Under the pieces are notes generated by a model that was not told where the DNA came from, did not search any database, and worked only from the letters and a program-made list of their open reading frames with translations. A stretch of 64,000 nt of DNA. It comes from Pseudomonas sp. RIT-562 (GTDB taxonomy: Bacteria > Pseudomonadota > Gammaproteobacteria > Pseudomonadales > Pseudomonadaceae). The translations under genes were made by a program, and so were the position numbers. Positions 46,550 to 55,671 of the stretch are shown here, one piece after another. Numbering within the stretch: the stretch's first letter is position 1; the number at the start of each line of letters is the position of its first letter. The DNA is taken from contig NZ_JAPJIV010000001.1 of the NCBI RefSeq assembly GCF_026241895.1, positions 496,001-560,000 on the forward strand, read 5' to 3'.

Positions 46550-47032
46550 ATGGAACCCGGAAACGCCCAACTGTCGATGACGGTATTGATGACTCCCGAC
46601 ATGGCCAACTTCTCTGGCAATGTTCACGGTGGCACTCTGCTCAAGTACCTCGACGAAGTCGCGTACGCCTGCGCTAGCCGCTATGCCGGCCGTTATGTGG
46701 TAACCCTGTCGGTGGACCAGGTGATCTTTCGCGAACCCATCCACGTCGGCGAGCTGGTGACCTTCCTGGCATCGGTCAACTACACCGGCAATACGTCGAT
46801 GGAAGTCGGGATCAAGGTAGTCACCGAAAACATCCGTGAACGTTCGGTGCGGCATACCAACAGCTGCTTCTTCACCATGGTGGCGGTGGATGACGACCGC
46901 AAACCGGCCTCTGTTCCGCCGCTGCAACCACAGAACAGCGAAGACAAGCGCCGATATGTCCAGGCCCAGCAGCGCCGGCAGATTCGGCAGGAACTGGAGA
47001 AGCGGTATCAGGAGATCAAGGGCGACGCCTGA
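46550..47032 (+). CDS. Acyl-CoA thioesterase, hotdog fold (ACOT/YciA type)
   Basis: 160 residues. The hotdog signature MANFSGNVHGGTLLKYLDEVAYACASR (about 18-44) contains the catalytic Asn/His-Gly-Gly and the Asp on the central helix. VTLSVDQVIFREPIHVGELVTF is the adjoining strand pair. A charged C-terminal helix (about 125-160) is an extra relative to the short thioesterase at 5992, which it resembles only in the fold. Start ATG 46550. A REP pair follows, convergent with pdxY. Confidence 0.9.
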   Translation: MEPGNAQLSMTVLMTPDMANFSGNVHGGTLLKYLDEVAYACASRYAGRYVVTLSVDQVIFREPIHVGELVTFLASVNYTGNTSMEVGIKVVTENIRERSVRHTNSCFFTMVAVDDDRKPASVPPLQPQNSEDKRRYVQAQQRRQIRQELEKRYQEIKGDA

Positions 47033-47054
47033 GGTCTGGGCTCGACCTTAGATG

Positions 47055-47151
47055 GCTATCGCGAGCAGGCTCACTCCTACAGGGGATCCAGTCGAATACA
47101 CCTATTGTGGCCACTGGAGATCCCTGTAGGAGTGAGCCTGCTCGCGATAGC
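47055..47151. repeat. REP inverted pair
   Basis: GCTATCGCGAGCAGGCTCAC... (47055-47085) and its reverse complement (47122-47151); arms of 30 bp, with complementarity continuing into the loop (GGATCCAGT/ACTGGAGATCC). Between the convergent thioesterase and pdxY genes. Confidence 0.92.
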
Positions 47152-47162
47152 ATCACGCAAAA

Positions 47163-48035
47163 TCAAAGACTGATCGCAGCCGCCTCAAACCGCACCCGCG
47201 GATGCGCAATCCGGTCCTGGGCCCGCACCAGTTCCAGCTCATAGCTGGCACACGCCTGGGTCTCCAGCAATACTTCATGCACCGCCGAAGCCGCGAATTC
47301 AAACGCCGCCACCAGGCTGTCGCCCAACAGGATGCGCGCCAGGAACAGCCCTGAAGTGAGGTCGCCGACGCCCACCGGCTGGCGCGGGAACGCCAGCAGC
47401 GGACGGCGCAGGTGCCAGCTGTTCTCGGCCGTCACCAGCAGCATTTCGAATACATCAGCCGGCTTACCGGGATAGTCCAGGTGCTTGACCAGCACCGCCT
47501 TGGGGCCACGAGCCAGCAGCGCTCGCGCCATGCCCAGGCAGTCGAACAGCGATTGCGGGCGGCGCCCGGAAAAGCTGTCCAGCTCCAACTGGTTCGGGCA
47601 CATGAAATCGGCCACGGCGGCCGCTTCCTCCAGAAGGAAATCGCTGACCTCCGCCGGGACGCTGCAACCCTTCTCCGGATGCCCCATCACGGGATCGCAG
47701 AGGTACAACGCCTTGGGATTCATCGATTTGATCCGCGCCACTCCGGTGAGGATCGCCCGCCCCTGGGCCGCACTGCCCAGGTACCCGGACAGCACCGCAT
47801 CGCAATTCCCCAGCTCACCGATCGCCGCGATGCCTTCCACCAACGCCGGAATCTGCTGCGGCGACAGCACTTCACCGGCCCATTGGCCATATTGGGTGTG
47901 GTTGGAGAACTGCACGGTATTAAGCGGCCAAACATTTACCCCGACCCGCTGCATCGGGAAAACCGCGGCGCTGTTGCCGGCATGGCCGAATACCACGTGG
48001 GACTGAATGGCGAGCAGATGGGGCGTACGTTTCAT
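47163..48035 (-). CDS. pdxY: PdxY, pyridoxal kinase
   Basis: Ribokinase-fold kinase of the B6 salvage pathway (pyridoxal + ATP to PLP). 290 residues. The N-terminal [28 protein letters not shown] (about 1-28) has the PdxY substrate-site Ser/His. The central [16 protein letters not shown] has the conserved Asp. The anion-hole region [16 protein letters not shown] (near 220-236) carries Gly-Asp at the catalytic position. Transcribed alone; the start at 48035 faces the DUF3301 gene. The PLP it makes is also the ligand of the MocR regulator at 27673, although no direct link is shown. Confidence 0.93.
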   Translation of the reverse strand: MKRTPHLLAIQSHVVFGHAGNSAAVFPMQRVGVNVWPLNTVQFSNHTQYGQWAGEVLSPQQIPALVEGIAAIGELGNCDAVLSGYLGSAAQGRAILTGVARIKSMNPKALYLCDPVMGHPEKGCSVPAEVSDFLLEEAAAVADFMCPNQLELDSFSGRRPQSLFDCLGMARALLARGPKAVLVKHLDYPGKPADVFEMLLVTAENSWHLRRPLLAFPRQPVGVGDLTSGLFLARILLGDSLVAAFEFAASAVHEVLLETQACASYELELVRAQDRIAHPRVRFEAAAISL

Positions 48036-48150
48036 GCGCTGAGTTTCCGTAAAACGAAATTCGAGCCGCGCAGTATGCGACTAAACGCAGCCTGTACGAC
48101 AGACCGGCGACACAGTTAAGCTGGCACTATCTTGTTGGAGCACCCTGTTG

Positions 48151-48564
48151 ATGCTGACCCTCGGAAATATCTTAGTGCTGATGCTGCTGGCCACCGCCGG
48201 TGCGTGGTTGTGGCATAACCATGGTTTGCGCGAGCGCGCACTGGAACGGGTCAAGCAACACTGCACCAAGCTCGGTATCGAGTTGCTGGACGGTAACGTC
48301 GCGCTGAAAAAAATCGGCTTTATCAAGGATGCCAACGACCGCCGGCGCCTGGCCCGTGTGTACAACTTTGAATTCACAGTAACCGGCGAGAGCCGTCACA
48401 ACGGCACTATCACCCAGTTTGGTGCCCACAGCGCGCAAATTGAACTGGCGCCCTATCCGATGCCTTTCGACGAAGCGCCCGAGGTGGTCGACTTCGTCAA
48501 ACCACGGGCTGAAGTGATTGAATTGAGCCAATGGCGCCAGGATCACAACAAGTGGCGTCCCTAG
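48151..48564 (+). CDS. DUF3301 family protein, membrane anchored
   Basis: 137 residues: one N-terminal membrane helix (about 5-20, ILVLMLLATAGAWLW) and a cytoplasm- or periplasm-facing domain with RALERVKQHCTKLGIELLDGNVALKK and RRLARVYNFEFTVTGESRHNGTI, typical of DUF3301. Function unknown. The ATG 48151 is preceded by an in-frame TTG that would sit closer to the GGAG site; either may be used. Its stop overlaps the convergent COG0523 gene by 4 bp. Confidence 0.85.
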   Translation: MLTLGNILVLMLLATAGAWLWHNHGLRERALERVKQHCTKLGIELLDGNVALKKIGFIKDANDRRRLARVYNFEFTVTGESRHNGTITQFGAHSAQIELAPYPMPFDEAPEVVDFVKPRAEVIELSQWRQDHNKWRP

Positions 48565-49523
48565 ATCAAACAATCGGCCAACGCCTGTTGCAGCGCCACC
48601 TCGTTCACAGGTTCATCGAAGATTAGCTCGATGCGCGAATCCTGGCGCCATTCGCTGGGCTGCCATTGCAGTGGCGAATTATCCAGCGCATTGGCGGAGA
48701 TCCAACCTGTATCGCTGTGGATAACCAGCTTTGCCCGCCGCCACTGCATCCCCTCAAGCCAGCGACTGACTTCGGCCAGTTGGAACACCTGGCCCGGGTG
48801 CCAGCGCCAGCCAATACTCCAGCTACCCTGCTGTTCCTGACTCAGGCAAATCGGCGTTGCAGGATCCGTCCACAGGGCCGGCAGCTGGCCCAGGCCCTTG
48901 GGCGTAATGAAGTTATCCACACCCGCCACCGCACGGGCGTCGAGCCCCGGCAGCGCGCTTAATGGCAGCACAGCCTGTCGGGTCCAGTACAGCGGTCGTG
49001 TCGGCAGCCCCGCGGTGATGCGCTGGCGATCAGTTTCAGTTAGTTGCTCCGACTTGTTGAGCAACAACAGTCCGGCACTACCCAGAGCCTCCTGTTGCGC
49101 CTGTGGCAAGGTTTTGCCGAGGGCGAGCGCCTGGGCATCCAACACCAGTACACACGGCTGTACGGCCAGTACACCGAGCCACGGCGGTTCACTGAGCTGC
49201 CTGAGCAACTGCGCCGGATGGCCCAATCCAGAAGGCTCAATGAATAACCGGTCGGGCCGCGCCTTGCGGAGCAAGCGTCCAAGCCCTATCTGGAACGGCG
49301 CACCGTTTACACAACACAAACACCCTCCAGCCACTTCACCCAGTGCGATACCATCGGCGTCGCGGGTTAACAGCGCGGCGTCCAGGCCGATCTGTCCAAA
49401 CTCGTTGATCAGCACCGCCCATCGCTCGGTTTCGGGCCGCTGTTCAAACAGATGCTTGATCAGGCTGGTCTTACCGGCACCCAAAGGGCCAGCGATCACA
49501 TGGGTCGGAATGTTCTGCAACAT
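48561..49523 (-). CDS. COG0523 (CobW-family) GTPase, zinc-island copy
   Basis: 320-residue P-loop metallochaperone GTPase. Walker A GPLGAGKT at 12-19, the metal-binding CXCC motif GGCLCCVNG at 66-74, Walker B/switch FIEPSGLGHP (about 94-103), and the guanine motif NKSE (near 160). A CobW C-terminal domain closes the chain (from about 230). It is the shorter of two such proteins here. In P. aeruginosa a comparable gene (PA5535) lies in a Zur-controlled zinc-starvation cluster. Starts 27 bp from a divergent cysteine-rich gene, so the two promoters must overlap coding DNA. No Zur site is seen in that 27-bp gap. Confidence 0.88.
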   Translation of the reverse strand: MLQNIPTHVIAGPLGAGKTSLIKHLFEQRPETERWAVLINEFGQIGLDAALLTRDADGIALGEVAGGCLCCVNGAPFQIGLGRLLRKARPDRLFIEPSGLGHPAQLLRQLSEPPWLGVLAVQPCVLVLDAQALALGKTLPQAQQEALGSAGLLLLNKSEQLTETDRQRITAGLPTRPLYWTRQAVLPLSALPGLDARAVAGVDNFITPKGLGQLPALWTDPATPICLSQEQQGSWSIGWRWHPGQVFQLAEVSRWLEGMQWRRAKLVIHSDTGWISANALDNSPLQWQPSEWRQDSRIELIFDEPVNEVALQQALADCLI

Positions 49524-49550
49524 GATCGAAGGATTCTGAGAGGGTAAAAG

Positions 49551-49907
49551 ATGCGATTGACGGGATTGTCGTTGCTGCTGGCGCTGACCTCGGGCGAGGC
49601 ACTGGCGCAGGCCTGCGTGGTGCACAGTACCGCCGAGCGGCTGGATGTGAAAGTGTGCCAGCAGAACCGCAACATACCGGAAAAACTCTTCGCCGATGGC
49701 TTTTGCCAGCCGAACCTGCCCGGGCAAAAAGTCGAAGTGCAGTATGTGGACGAATGTCCAACCGGGGCATTTGGCGTCTGTAGCAACGCCCAGGTCGCCA
49801 ATATGCCCTACCGGCAGGACATTCACTATTACGGTGTGGCGACCGATCAGGCGTACCTCAAGCCTTACTGCGAGACCCAAAGCCAGGGCAGCTGGCTAAA
49901 ACCCTGA
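49551..49907 (+). CDS. Cysteine-rich periplasmic protein, 118 aa
   Basis: Signal peptide MRLTGLSLLLALTSGEALA followed by about 98 mature residues with seven cysteines: QACVVHS, VKVCQQN, DGFCQPN, VDECPTG, GVCSNA and YCETQ account for those seen, an even spread fitting disulfides or metal binding. It also has YYGVATDQAYLKPY. No family recognised with certainty; a small hypothetical sits at the same place in the P. aeruginosa zinc island (PA5534). GAGAGGG ribosome site. Lies between two COG0523 genes and convergent with the second (4-bp gap). Confidence 0.78.
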   Translation: MRLTGLSLLLALTSGEALAQACVVHSTAERLDVKVCQQNRNIPEKLFADGFCQPNLPGQKVEVQYVDECPTGAFGVCSNAQVANMPYRQDIHYYGVATDQAYLKPYCETQSQGSWLKP

Positions 49908-49911
49908 AGCC

Positions 49912-51117
49912 TCAAGAGACCTCTTCGTACCAGGGACCGAACGGGTCCGACAGCAGGTCCCAGCCATCCACGCCCAAGGCCATTTCATCCTCGGTTAACA
50001 AGCAGTCGTCCAGCTCGGCGGTAAGCTTTGCGAAATCGATATTCTGGCCGATGAACACCAGTTCCTGGCGGCAATCCCCTGTGTCGCCAGCCCAGTTCTT
50101 GCGAATGGCAGCAACGCTTTCGTCGTCCTGGGGCCACTGCTCCTGCGGCACATGACGCCACCAGCGTCCGGCATATCCATGACGCATCAGGCCACCCGCC
50201 TGGGACCAACTACCCGCATCCATAGGCTTGCTCGCGAGCCAGAAAAATCCCTTCGAGCGCAGTAATTTTCCGTTGTCCCAAGACCCATTGATGAAGCTGA
50301 AAAAACGCTGGGGATGAAAGGGTTTGCGCGCCCGATAGGCCGTGGAAGCGATGCCATATTCCTCGGTCTCCGGCAGATGTTGGCCGCGCATCTCTCGCAG
50401 CCAGCCAGGTGCCTGGGCGGCTTTTTCGAAATCGAAACGGCCTGTATCGAGGATTCTGCCCAAGGCAACTTCGCCCATGACCATGGGAATGATTTCCGCC
50501 TGAGCGTTGAGCCGCGCAAGAATAGCCATCAGCTCCCGGCGCTCACTGCTGCTGATCAAATCGACTTTGCTGATAAGAATGACGTCGGCAAATTCAATCT
50601 GCTCGATCAACAGGTCGGTGATGGATCGCTCGTCGCCATCACCGAGGGTTTCGCCCCGGGATGCGAGACTCTCTGCGGCCTCATAATCGAGGAGGAAGTT
50701 CACCCCATCAACCACCGTGACCATGGTATCGAGCCGCGCCAGATCCGCCAGGCTCTGCCCGTCTTCGTCGCGGAAGGTGAAGGTTTCCGCCACCGGCAGA
50801 GGTTCAGAGATCCCTGTGGACTCGATCAGCAGGTAATCGAAACGACCGTCCCTGGCGAGCTTGCTCACCTCCAGCAACAGATCTTCGCGCAGCGTGCAGC
50901 ATATGCAGCCGTTGCTCATTTCCACCAGCCGCTCTTCCGCGCGGTTCAGGCTGACGTCACGCTGCACTTCACTGCCATCGATGTTGATTTCGCTCATGTC
51001 ATTGACGATCACGGCCACCCGCAGGTTTTCGCGATTACGCAGCACGTGATTGAGCAGCGTGCTTTTGCCCGCGCCCAGAAAGCCAGACAGCACGGTAACG
51101 GGTAGACGATGGGGCAT
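49912..51117 (-). CDS. zigA: ZigA-like COG0523 zinc metallochaperone GTPase
   Basis: 401-residue COG0523 protein of the longer ZigA subfamily. Walker [12 protein letters not shown] at 11-21; CXCC in [13 protein letters not shown] (71-74); [10 protein letters not shown] as switch/Walker B; the guanine motif SKVD near 178. The long C-terminal domain with [11 protein letters not shown] and [16 protein letters not shown] is typical of the ZigA/YciC subgroup. It is thought to deliver Zn to client enzymes under zinc limitation. Start ATG 51117 with GAGGAG. Divergent from folE2, with a Zur-type operator between them (51175-51191). Symbol by family resemblance. Confidence 0.87.
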   Translation of the reverse strand: MPHRLPVTVLSGFLGAGKSTLLNHVLRNRENLRVAVIVNDMSEINIDGSEVQRDVSLNRAEERLVEMSNGCICCTLREDLLLEVSKLARDGRFDYLLIESTGISEPLPVAETFTFRDEDGQSLADLARLDTMVTVVDGVNFLLDYEAAESLASRGETLGDGDERSITDLLIEQIEFADVILISKVDLISSSERRELMAILARLNAQAEIIPMVMGEVALGRILDTGRFDFEKAAQAPGWLREMRGQHLPETEEYGIASTAYRARKPFHPQRFFSFINGSWDNGKLLRSKGFFWLASKPMDAGSWSQAGGLMRHGYAGRWWRHVPQEQWPQDDESVAAIRKNWAGDTGDCRQELVFIGQNIDFAKLTAELDDCLLTEDEMALGVDGWDLLSDPFGPWYEEVS

Positions 51118-51174
51118 CCGGAACTCCTCATAGGCAATGCACGCTCTTTTGAGAAAAGGCGTGGTAGATTTAAT

Positions 51175-51191
51175 ATGTAATAACATAACAT
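51175..51191. promoter_or_regulatory. Zur-type operator between zigA-like and folE2
   Basis: ATGTAAT-AAC-ATAACAT matches the proteobacterial Zur dyad ATGTTAT-N3-ATAACAT with one mismatch in the left arm. It is 58 bp from the zigA-like start and 30 bp from folE2, in an AT-rich gap; it can repress both when zinc is ample. Confidence 0.8.
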
Positions 51192-51220
51192 GAAGAATCT
51201 ACCTCTACGATGGACTGCTC

Positions 51221-52141
51221 ATGAGCGCGCTGACTTTGCCGGATATTGCCAACCAGGCCTCCTACCGAAACCTGCCAGTGGATTGGGTTGGCATGGCCAG
51301 GATTGCCATACCCGTTTTACTCCACGGCCAAAAAATAGCGGCAAAAGCGGATGCTGGGGTGAGCTTGGACGATGGCAGTGCGCGAGGTATTCACATGTCG
51401 CGACTCTACCTGGCACTAGAAAAGCTGGAGCACAAAGAGCTGACGCCTGCGCTTTTGCAAGAGGTACTCCAGTGTTTTCTGGAAACGCATGCGGGGTTAT
51501 CTAACAGTGCCTACCTCCACGTTCGCTTCGAACTACTGGTTAAAAGGTCGGCACTCGTCAGTCACTTGTCCGGTTGGCGATCCTACCCAGTGAGCGTTCT
51601 AGCAAGCCTCAAAAACGGAGTGTTCCACGTGGAACTAAATATGGAGATGACATATTCATCAACATGCCCGTGCTCGGCCGCACTGGCGCGTCAGCTGATC
51701 CAGCAGCAATTTATCGATGATTTTGCCAACAAGGCGTTGCAACACGCTGAGGTTTTGGCTTGGCTGGGAGGCTCGAATGGCATCGTTGCGACACCTCACA
51801 GCCAACGCAGCACGGCACAACTGCACGTACGAACCCATCCGGACAGCGATGAGTTTCCAATAATCGCGATTATCGATCTGGCAGAAGCAGCGCTCGGCAC
51901 CGCAGTACAAACAGCCGTGAAGCGCGCGGATGAACAAGCATTCGCACTGGCCAATGGGCGGAACCTGATGTTCTGTGAAGATGCTGCACGACGTCTGCAC
52001 CTTGCCCTCAAGTACCACGATGAAATCGAAGCGTTTCAGCTATGGGTGGTGCATGCAGAGAGCCTGCATGCACACGACGCGGTAGCGCAGAGCAAATGGA
52101 ATTGGGATCAAGCTCGCGGCTTGACGGTACCGCAGTCCTGA
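51221..52141 (+). CDS. folE2: FolE2, zinc-independent GTP cyclohydrolase IB
   Basis: Converts GTP to 7,8-dihydroneopterin triphosphate for folate when zinc-dependent FolE is short of metal. 306 residues. The GCYH-IB active-site Cys lies in YSSTCPCSAALARQ (Cys149/Cys151). Other family blocks: GARGIHMSRLY-like SARGIHMSRLYLAL (about 53-66), VRFELLVKRSALVS, and HVRTHPD. Its place opposite zigA-like with a shared Zur site is the typical zinc-deficiency layout. A parS-like site is embedded at 51621. The last 34 bp overlap the convergent DUF3617 gene. Confidence 0.95.
   Translation: MSALTLPDIANQASYRNLPVDWVGMARIAIPVLLHGQKIAAKADAGVSLDDGSARGIHMSRLYLALEKLEHKELTPALLQEVLQCFLETHAGLSNSAYLHVRFELLVKRSALVSHLSGWRSYPVSVLASLKNGVFHVELNMEMTYSSTCPCSAALARQLIQQQFIDDFANKALQHAEVLAWLGGSNGIVATPHSQRSTAQLHVRTHPDSDEFPIIAIIDLAEAALGTAVQTAVKRADEQAFALANGRNLMFCEDAARRLHLALKYHDEIEAFQLWVVHAESLHAHDAVAQSKWNWDQARGLTVPQS
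51621..51636. promoter_or_regulatory. parS-like ParB-binding site in folE2
   Basis: TGTTCCACGTGGAACT: 15 of 16 bases of the pseudomonad parS TGTTCCACGTGGAACA. Encodes VFHVELN in folE2. Confidence 0.75.
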
Positions 52142-52629
52142 CCCAGCCACACAGCGCGAGTATCGAGACTACCCTTCTGCTGGATACCGGTTGCGTTGAA
52201 CGTGCCGTTGACCTTAGTGGTGAACTCACGATCGCTGAGGAAGGTGGCGACCCCAGCGCCCTGGGCCTTAGGACAGCTGAAGCGGAATTTCCACTGGTTA
52301 CCGGTACGCTCGGTGATTTCCTGTTTGCAGCCCGACTGGGGGTCGGTCAGCGGGATGTTGTCGGTCTTCACCTGCTCCGGAGTCAGGCAGGCACGAATCC
52401 CCTTACCGCCCATGGTGATGCCCTGCTTCTCCAATTGAGCGCGCTGCTCCGGAGTCATCTGGCTTTGCAGCTGACCCAGAATCAGTTGCAGATCTGGCAG
52501 GTCCTGGTTATCGACCTTCATGTTGCTCGAGGTCAATTCCCACAAACCTGGCTGAAGCATCTGCGCCTGAGCGGCCACAGGAAGTGCCAAACCAAATGCC
52601 ATGGCCAAACCCAGCAGACGAAAGTTCAT
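52108..52629 (-). CDS. DUF3617 family exported protein
   Basis: 173 residues with signal peptide MNFRLLGLAMAFGLALPVAAQA and the DUF3617 opening MLQPGLWELTSSNMKV. Three cysteines (ACLTPEQ, GCKQEI, FSCPKA) and a fourth near the end (GQDCG) fit periplasmic disulfides. MGGKGIRACLTPEQV is the family's central motif. Role unknown. Convergent 34-bp overlap with folE2; divergent from cls with 131 bp between starts. Confidence 0.87.
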   Translation of the reverse strand: MNFRLLGLAMAFGLALPVAAQAQMLQPGLWELTSSNMKVDNQDLPDLQLILGQLQSQMTPEQRAQLEKQGITMGGKGIRACLTPEQVKTDNIPLTDPQSGCKQEITERTGNQWKFRFSCPKAQGAGVATFLSDREFTTKVNGTFNATGIQQKGSLDTRAVWLGQDCGTVKPRA

Positions 52630-52760
52630 CGTGTAACTCCTGATCAGTAGTGGCCGTTAGACGTCAGCCGCAGGCATCGGTTCATGGACCAATTAATTAG
52701 CGACATTCTGCACGGAACATGGTCTGTTAAGCATTGAATATTCAGGAGCAAGGTTGCCCC

Positions 52761-54200
52761 ATGGATTACTTTGGACCGCATATTTTCGGCTACATGATTG
52801 CACTGCTCCATACGCTGGGTTCGATCGCGGCCATTCATGCCGTGCTCACCGTAAGGACCGCCCAAGGCTCGATTGCCTGGGCCCTGTCGTTGGTGTTCAT
52901 CCCCTATCTCACACTCATCCCTTACCTGGTCTTCGGCCGCAGCACCTTCGATGGCTACATCAAGGCTCGACGGCAGGCTAACGAAGAGATGCGCAAGGCA
53001 ATCTCGGAGCTCAACTGGCGGCCCTGGGTGGAAGAGGCACTGACCGCGCGCGCCTCGAACGCCTACGCATCCCTGCGAGCGATGCCAAAGCTGGGACGCA
53101 TGCCGTGCCTGGCAAATAACGAGGTACACCTGCTGATCAATGGCCAGGCCACCTTCGACGCCATCTTCGCGGCTATCAGTACCGCCAGAGAGGCGGTGCT
53201 GATCCAGTTCTTCATCATCCACGACGATCGCCTCGGCCAACGCCTGCACAAACTGTTGCTGCAAAAAGCAGCTGAAGGAGTGGCGGTGTATCTGCTCTAT
53301 GATCGGATAGGCAGCCACTCCCTGCCCCACAGTTTTGTCCAGCCGTTGCGCGACGCCGGAGTCGAGGTCAAGGCGTTCGCTACCCGCAGCGGATGGCTGA
53401 ATCGCTTTCAGGTGAACTTCCGCAATCATCGCAAGATAGTGGTAGTCGATGGTGTGCTGGGCTTTGTCGGCGGGCATAACGTCGGCGATGAATACATGGG
53501 CGAGAAGCCACCGCTAGCCCCCTGGCGCGACACCCACGTTGAGGTCCGCGGCCCGGTGGTTGCCTGCATGCAGGAATCGTTTGCCGAAGATTGGTTCTGG
53601 GCCGCGCGTTCACTGCCACCTTTGATACTGCCGGACGTTTATCCGGAGGATGGCGTGCTCTGCCAGCTACTAGCCAGCGGCCCGGCAGATGCTTACGAAA
53701 CCTGCTCGCTGTTCTTCGTCGAGGCGATCCACGCAGCGACGGAGCGGGTATGGATCACCAGCCCGTACTTCATCCCAGATGAAGCCGTTTTCGCTGCGCT
53801 GCGGCTGGCCGTGTTGCGCGGAGTCGACGTGCGAATCCTGCTGCCATCGCGTCCAGACCACCGCATCGTCTACGCCGCTTCCAGCCTTTACGCGTTCGAA
53901 GCGGTCAGGGCTGGCGTGCGGGTGTTCCGCTACGAGCCGGGGTTCCTGCATCAAAAAGTAGTGCTCATCGACAGCGAGATCAGCGCCATCGGCAGCGCCA
54001 ACCTCGACAACCGCTCATTCCGGTTGAATTTCGAAGTGATGCTGCTGACGGTCGACAGTGTGTTTGCCGGCGAGGTGGAGCAGATGCTCAACGCCGATTT
54101 CGCCCTGGCCCATGAAATTGCCAAGGAAGAAAGCCGGGAGACCCACCGCCTGCAACAGATCGGCATGCGGATCGCCCGGCTTATTTCGCCGATTCTTTAA
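52761..54200 (+). CDS. clsA: Cardiolipin synthase (ClsA type)
   Basis: Phospholipase-D superfamily enzyme condensing two phosphatidylglycerols to cardiolipin plus glycerol. 479 residues; two N-terminal membrane helices (about 8-25 and 38-58). The two HKD motifs are intact: [19 protein letters not shown] (His223, Lys225, Asp230) and [23 protein letters not shown] (His397). Start ATG 52761 with AAGG. The stop overlaps that of the convergent cfa gene by 4 bp; the cls-cfa pair, both membrane-lipid remodelling genes, is conserved in pseudomonads. Confidence 0.95.
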   Translation: MDYFGPHIFGYMIALLHTLGSIAAIHAVLTVRTAQGSIAWALSLVFIPYLTLIPYLVFGRSTFDGYIKARRQANEEMRKAISELNWRPWVEEALTARASNAYASLRAMPKLGRMPCLANNEVHLLINGQATFDAIFAAISTAREAVLIQFFIIHDDRLGQRLHKLLLQKAAEGVAVYLLYDRIGSHSLPHSFVQPLRDAGVEVKAFATRSGWLNRFQVNFRNHRKIVVVDGVLGFVGGHNVGDEYMGEKPPLAPWRDTHVEVRGPVVACMQESFAEDWFWAARSLPPLILPDVYPEDGVLCQLLASGPADAYETCSLFFVEAIHAATERVWITSPYFIPDEAVFAALRLAVLRGVDVRILLPSRPDHRIVYAASSLYAFEAVRAGVRVFRYEPGFLHQKVVLIDSEISAIGSANLDNRSFRLNFEVMLLTVDSVFAGEVEQMLNADFALAHEIAKEESRETHRLQQIGMRIARLISPIL

Positions 54201-55384
54201 GGGGTATAGATGTCGTCACGAGTCCATGGCAGTTCATGGCTGCCGTCAGGATGGGCTTTGACGGCAAGTATCTGGTGCAGGTTGATCCAGCCCCTGGCGA
54301 ATGCATAGGCGCAGCCTGCCAGATACAGCCTCCAGATGCGCAAAGCCTGCTCCGGCACTTCCTTCGCTGCGGCCTCCAGATTGTCCTCGAGCCGCTCGCT
54401 CCAGTGATCCAGGGTTCGCGCGTAATGCAGGCGCAGACTTTCGACGTCGACAATTTCCAGGCCGGCTTCACTGATCTCGGCCGAGATCATCGACAAGTGC
54501 GGCAGCTCGCCATTGGGAAACACATACTTGCCTATGAAGTCACCGGCCCCGCGTCCAACCGGGCGCCCATCGGTATGCTTCGCAGTAATGCCATGGTTCA
54601 TTACCAGGCCGCCCTCCTTCACTGCACCAAAAAGCGTCTTGCAGTATTCGGCGAGGTTCGCGTGGCCGACATGCTCAAACATGCCGACGCTGACCACTTT
54701 ATCGAAGCGTCCATCCTGGGGCAGATCGCGGTAGTCCAGCAGTTGCAGCTCTACCAAGTCGTCCAGACCCTCGGCAGTCACTCGCTCGCGGGCCAGCGCC
54801 AGTTGTTCCTTGCTCAGGGTGATGCCGAAAACCTTCGCGCCAAATTCCCGCGCCGCATAACGGGCAAGTCCACCCCATCCGCAGCCCACGTCGAGCAAAT
54901 ACTCACCGGGTTGCAGGCGCAGCTTGCGGCACAGATGGCGGAATTTGGCTTGTTGCGCTTGCTCAAGGGATTCGCTGCCGGTCTCGAAATAAGCGCAGGA
55001 GTACGCCATGTCGCTGTCGAGCCATAGCTGGTAGAAGGCGTTGGAGAGATCGTAGTGGTAGGAGATAGCCTTGGCGTCGGTTTCCTTGTCATGCACCGTG
55101 CGAACGAGCTCACCGCCCGCGTCCTCATCCAGCAACGCCTGGCTCCACTCGTCACAGACGCGGATAACGTCAGTGATCGAACCTTCAAGCTCAAGTTTGC
55201 CTTCGACATACGCTGCTCCTAACGCATCGAGGCTGGGGTGGGTGAACTGGGAAACCATTTGCGGGTCCTTGACCACAATAGTGACGCTGGGCGTCGGCCC
55301 CAGATTGAATTCATGGCCATCCCAGAGTCTCAGGCGAAGCGGTAACTGCAGATTCTGTAAGGCCGGTGGAAGTTGCGCGAGCAT
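54197..55384 (-). CDS. cfaB: Cyclopropane-fatty-acyl-phospholipid synthase
   Basis: Uses S-adenosylmethionine to cyclopropanate unsaturated acyl chains of membrane phospholipids, usually on entry to stationary phase. 395 residues. SAM motif [19 protein letters not shown] (163-180), [24 protein letters not shown] region (110-133) for lipid-site and bicarbonate-site residues, and SVGMFEHVG (catalytic Glu). AAGGGGGA ribosome site before ATG 55384. The promoter region (55385-55480) is AT-rich; RpoS control is known for the P. putida homolog but not provable here. Confidence 0.94.
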   Translation of the reverse strand: MLAQLPPALQNLQLPLRLRLWDGHEFNLGPTPSVTIVVKDPQMVSQFTHPSLDALGAAYVEGKLELEGSITDVIRVCDEWSQALLDEDAGGELVRTVHDKETDAKAISYHYDLSNAFYQLWLDSDMAYSCAYFETGSESLEQAQQAKFRHLCRKLRLQPGEYLLDVGCGWGGLARYAAREFGAKVFGITLSKEQLALARERVTAEGLDDLVELQLLDYRDLPQDGRFDKVVSVGMFEHVGHANLAEYCKTLFGAVKEGGLVMNHGITAKHTDGRPVGRGAGDFIGKYVFPNGELPHLSMISAEISEAGLEIVDVESLRLHYARTLDHWSERLEDNLEAAAKEVPEQALRIWRLYLAGCAYAFARGWINLHQILAVKAHPDGSHELPWTRDDIYTP

Positions 55385-55592
55385 GGAAAATCCCCCTTGT
55401 TTCAGACGTCTGATTGAGAGGTTAGACCATCCTGGAAAAATAGCTGGCTATCGAATTAATAGGGCTTTTCTATGACCAGTGCCTTTAGTCACACGCGTCA
55501 AAACCCACCCTTTCAATCGCCCTCCCTCAGATGACTCCTGACATTTTCGGTAGTTCTGAAATTCTGCTTGCCCTGATCACTGACATTGCGAC

Positions 55593-55610
55593 ATATTATG
55601 ATCATAATAT
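55593..55610. promoter_or_regulatory. 18-bp perfect palindrome upstream of lpd
   Basis: ATATTATGA-TCATAATAT, fully symmetric, 61 bp before the lpd start in an AT-rich gap. Looks like an operator; the cognate regulator is unknown. Confidence 0.65.
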
Positions 55611-55671
55611 TTAACTCGAACTACTTTTAACTTCCCTATAACAGCCCAGGCCCATAGCCAGGAGTACCAGC

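Noticed and set aside
47984..48000. CACGTG-centred sequence in pdxY as a third parS site
   Set aside because: Only about 11 of 16 bases match parS (AATACCACGTGGGACT), well below known functional variants.
49507..49523. ATGTT-N4-AACAT at the start of the COG0523 gene as a Zur box
   Set aside because: The spacing is 3 bp too short for the ATGTTAT-N3-ATAACAT dyad, and it consists of the start codons of the gene itself.
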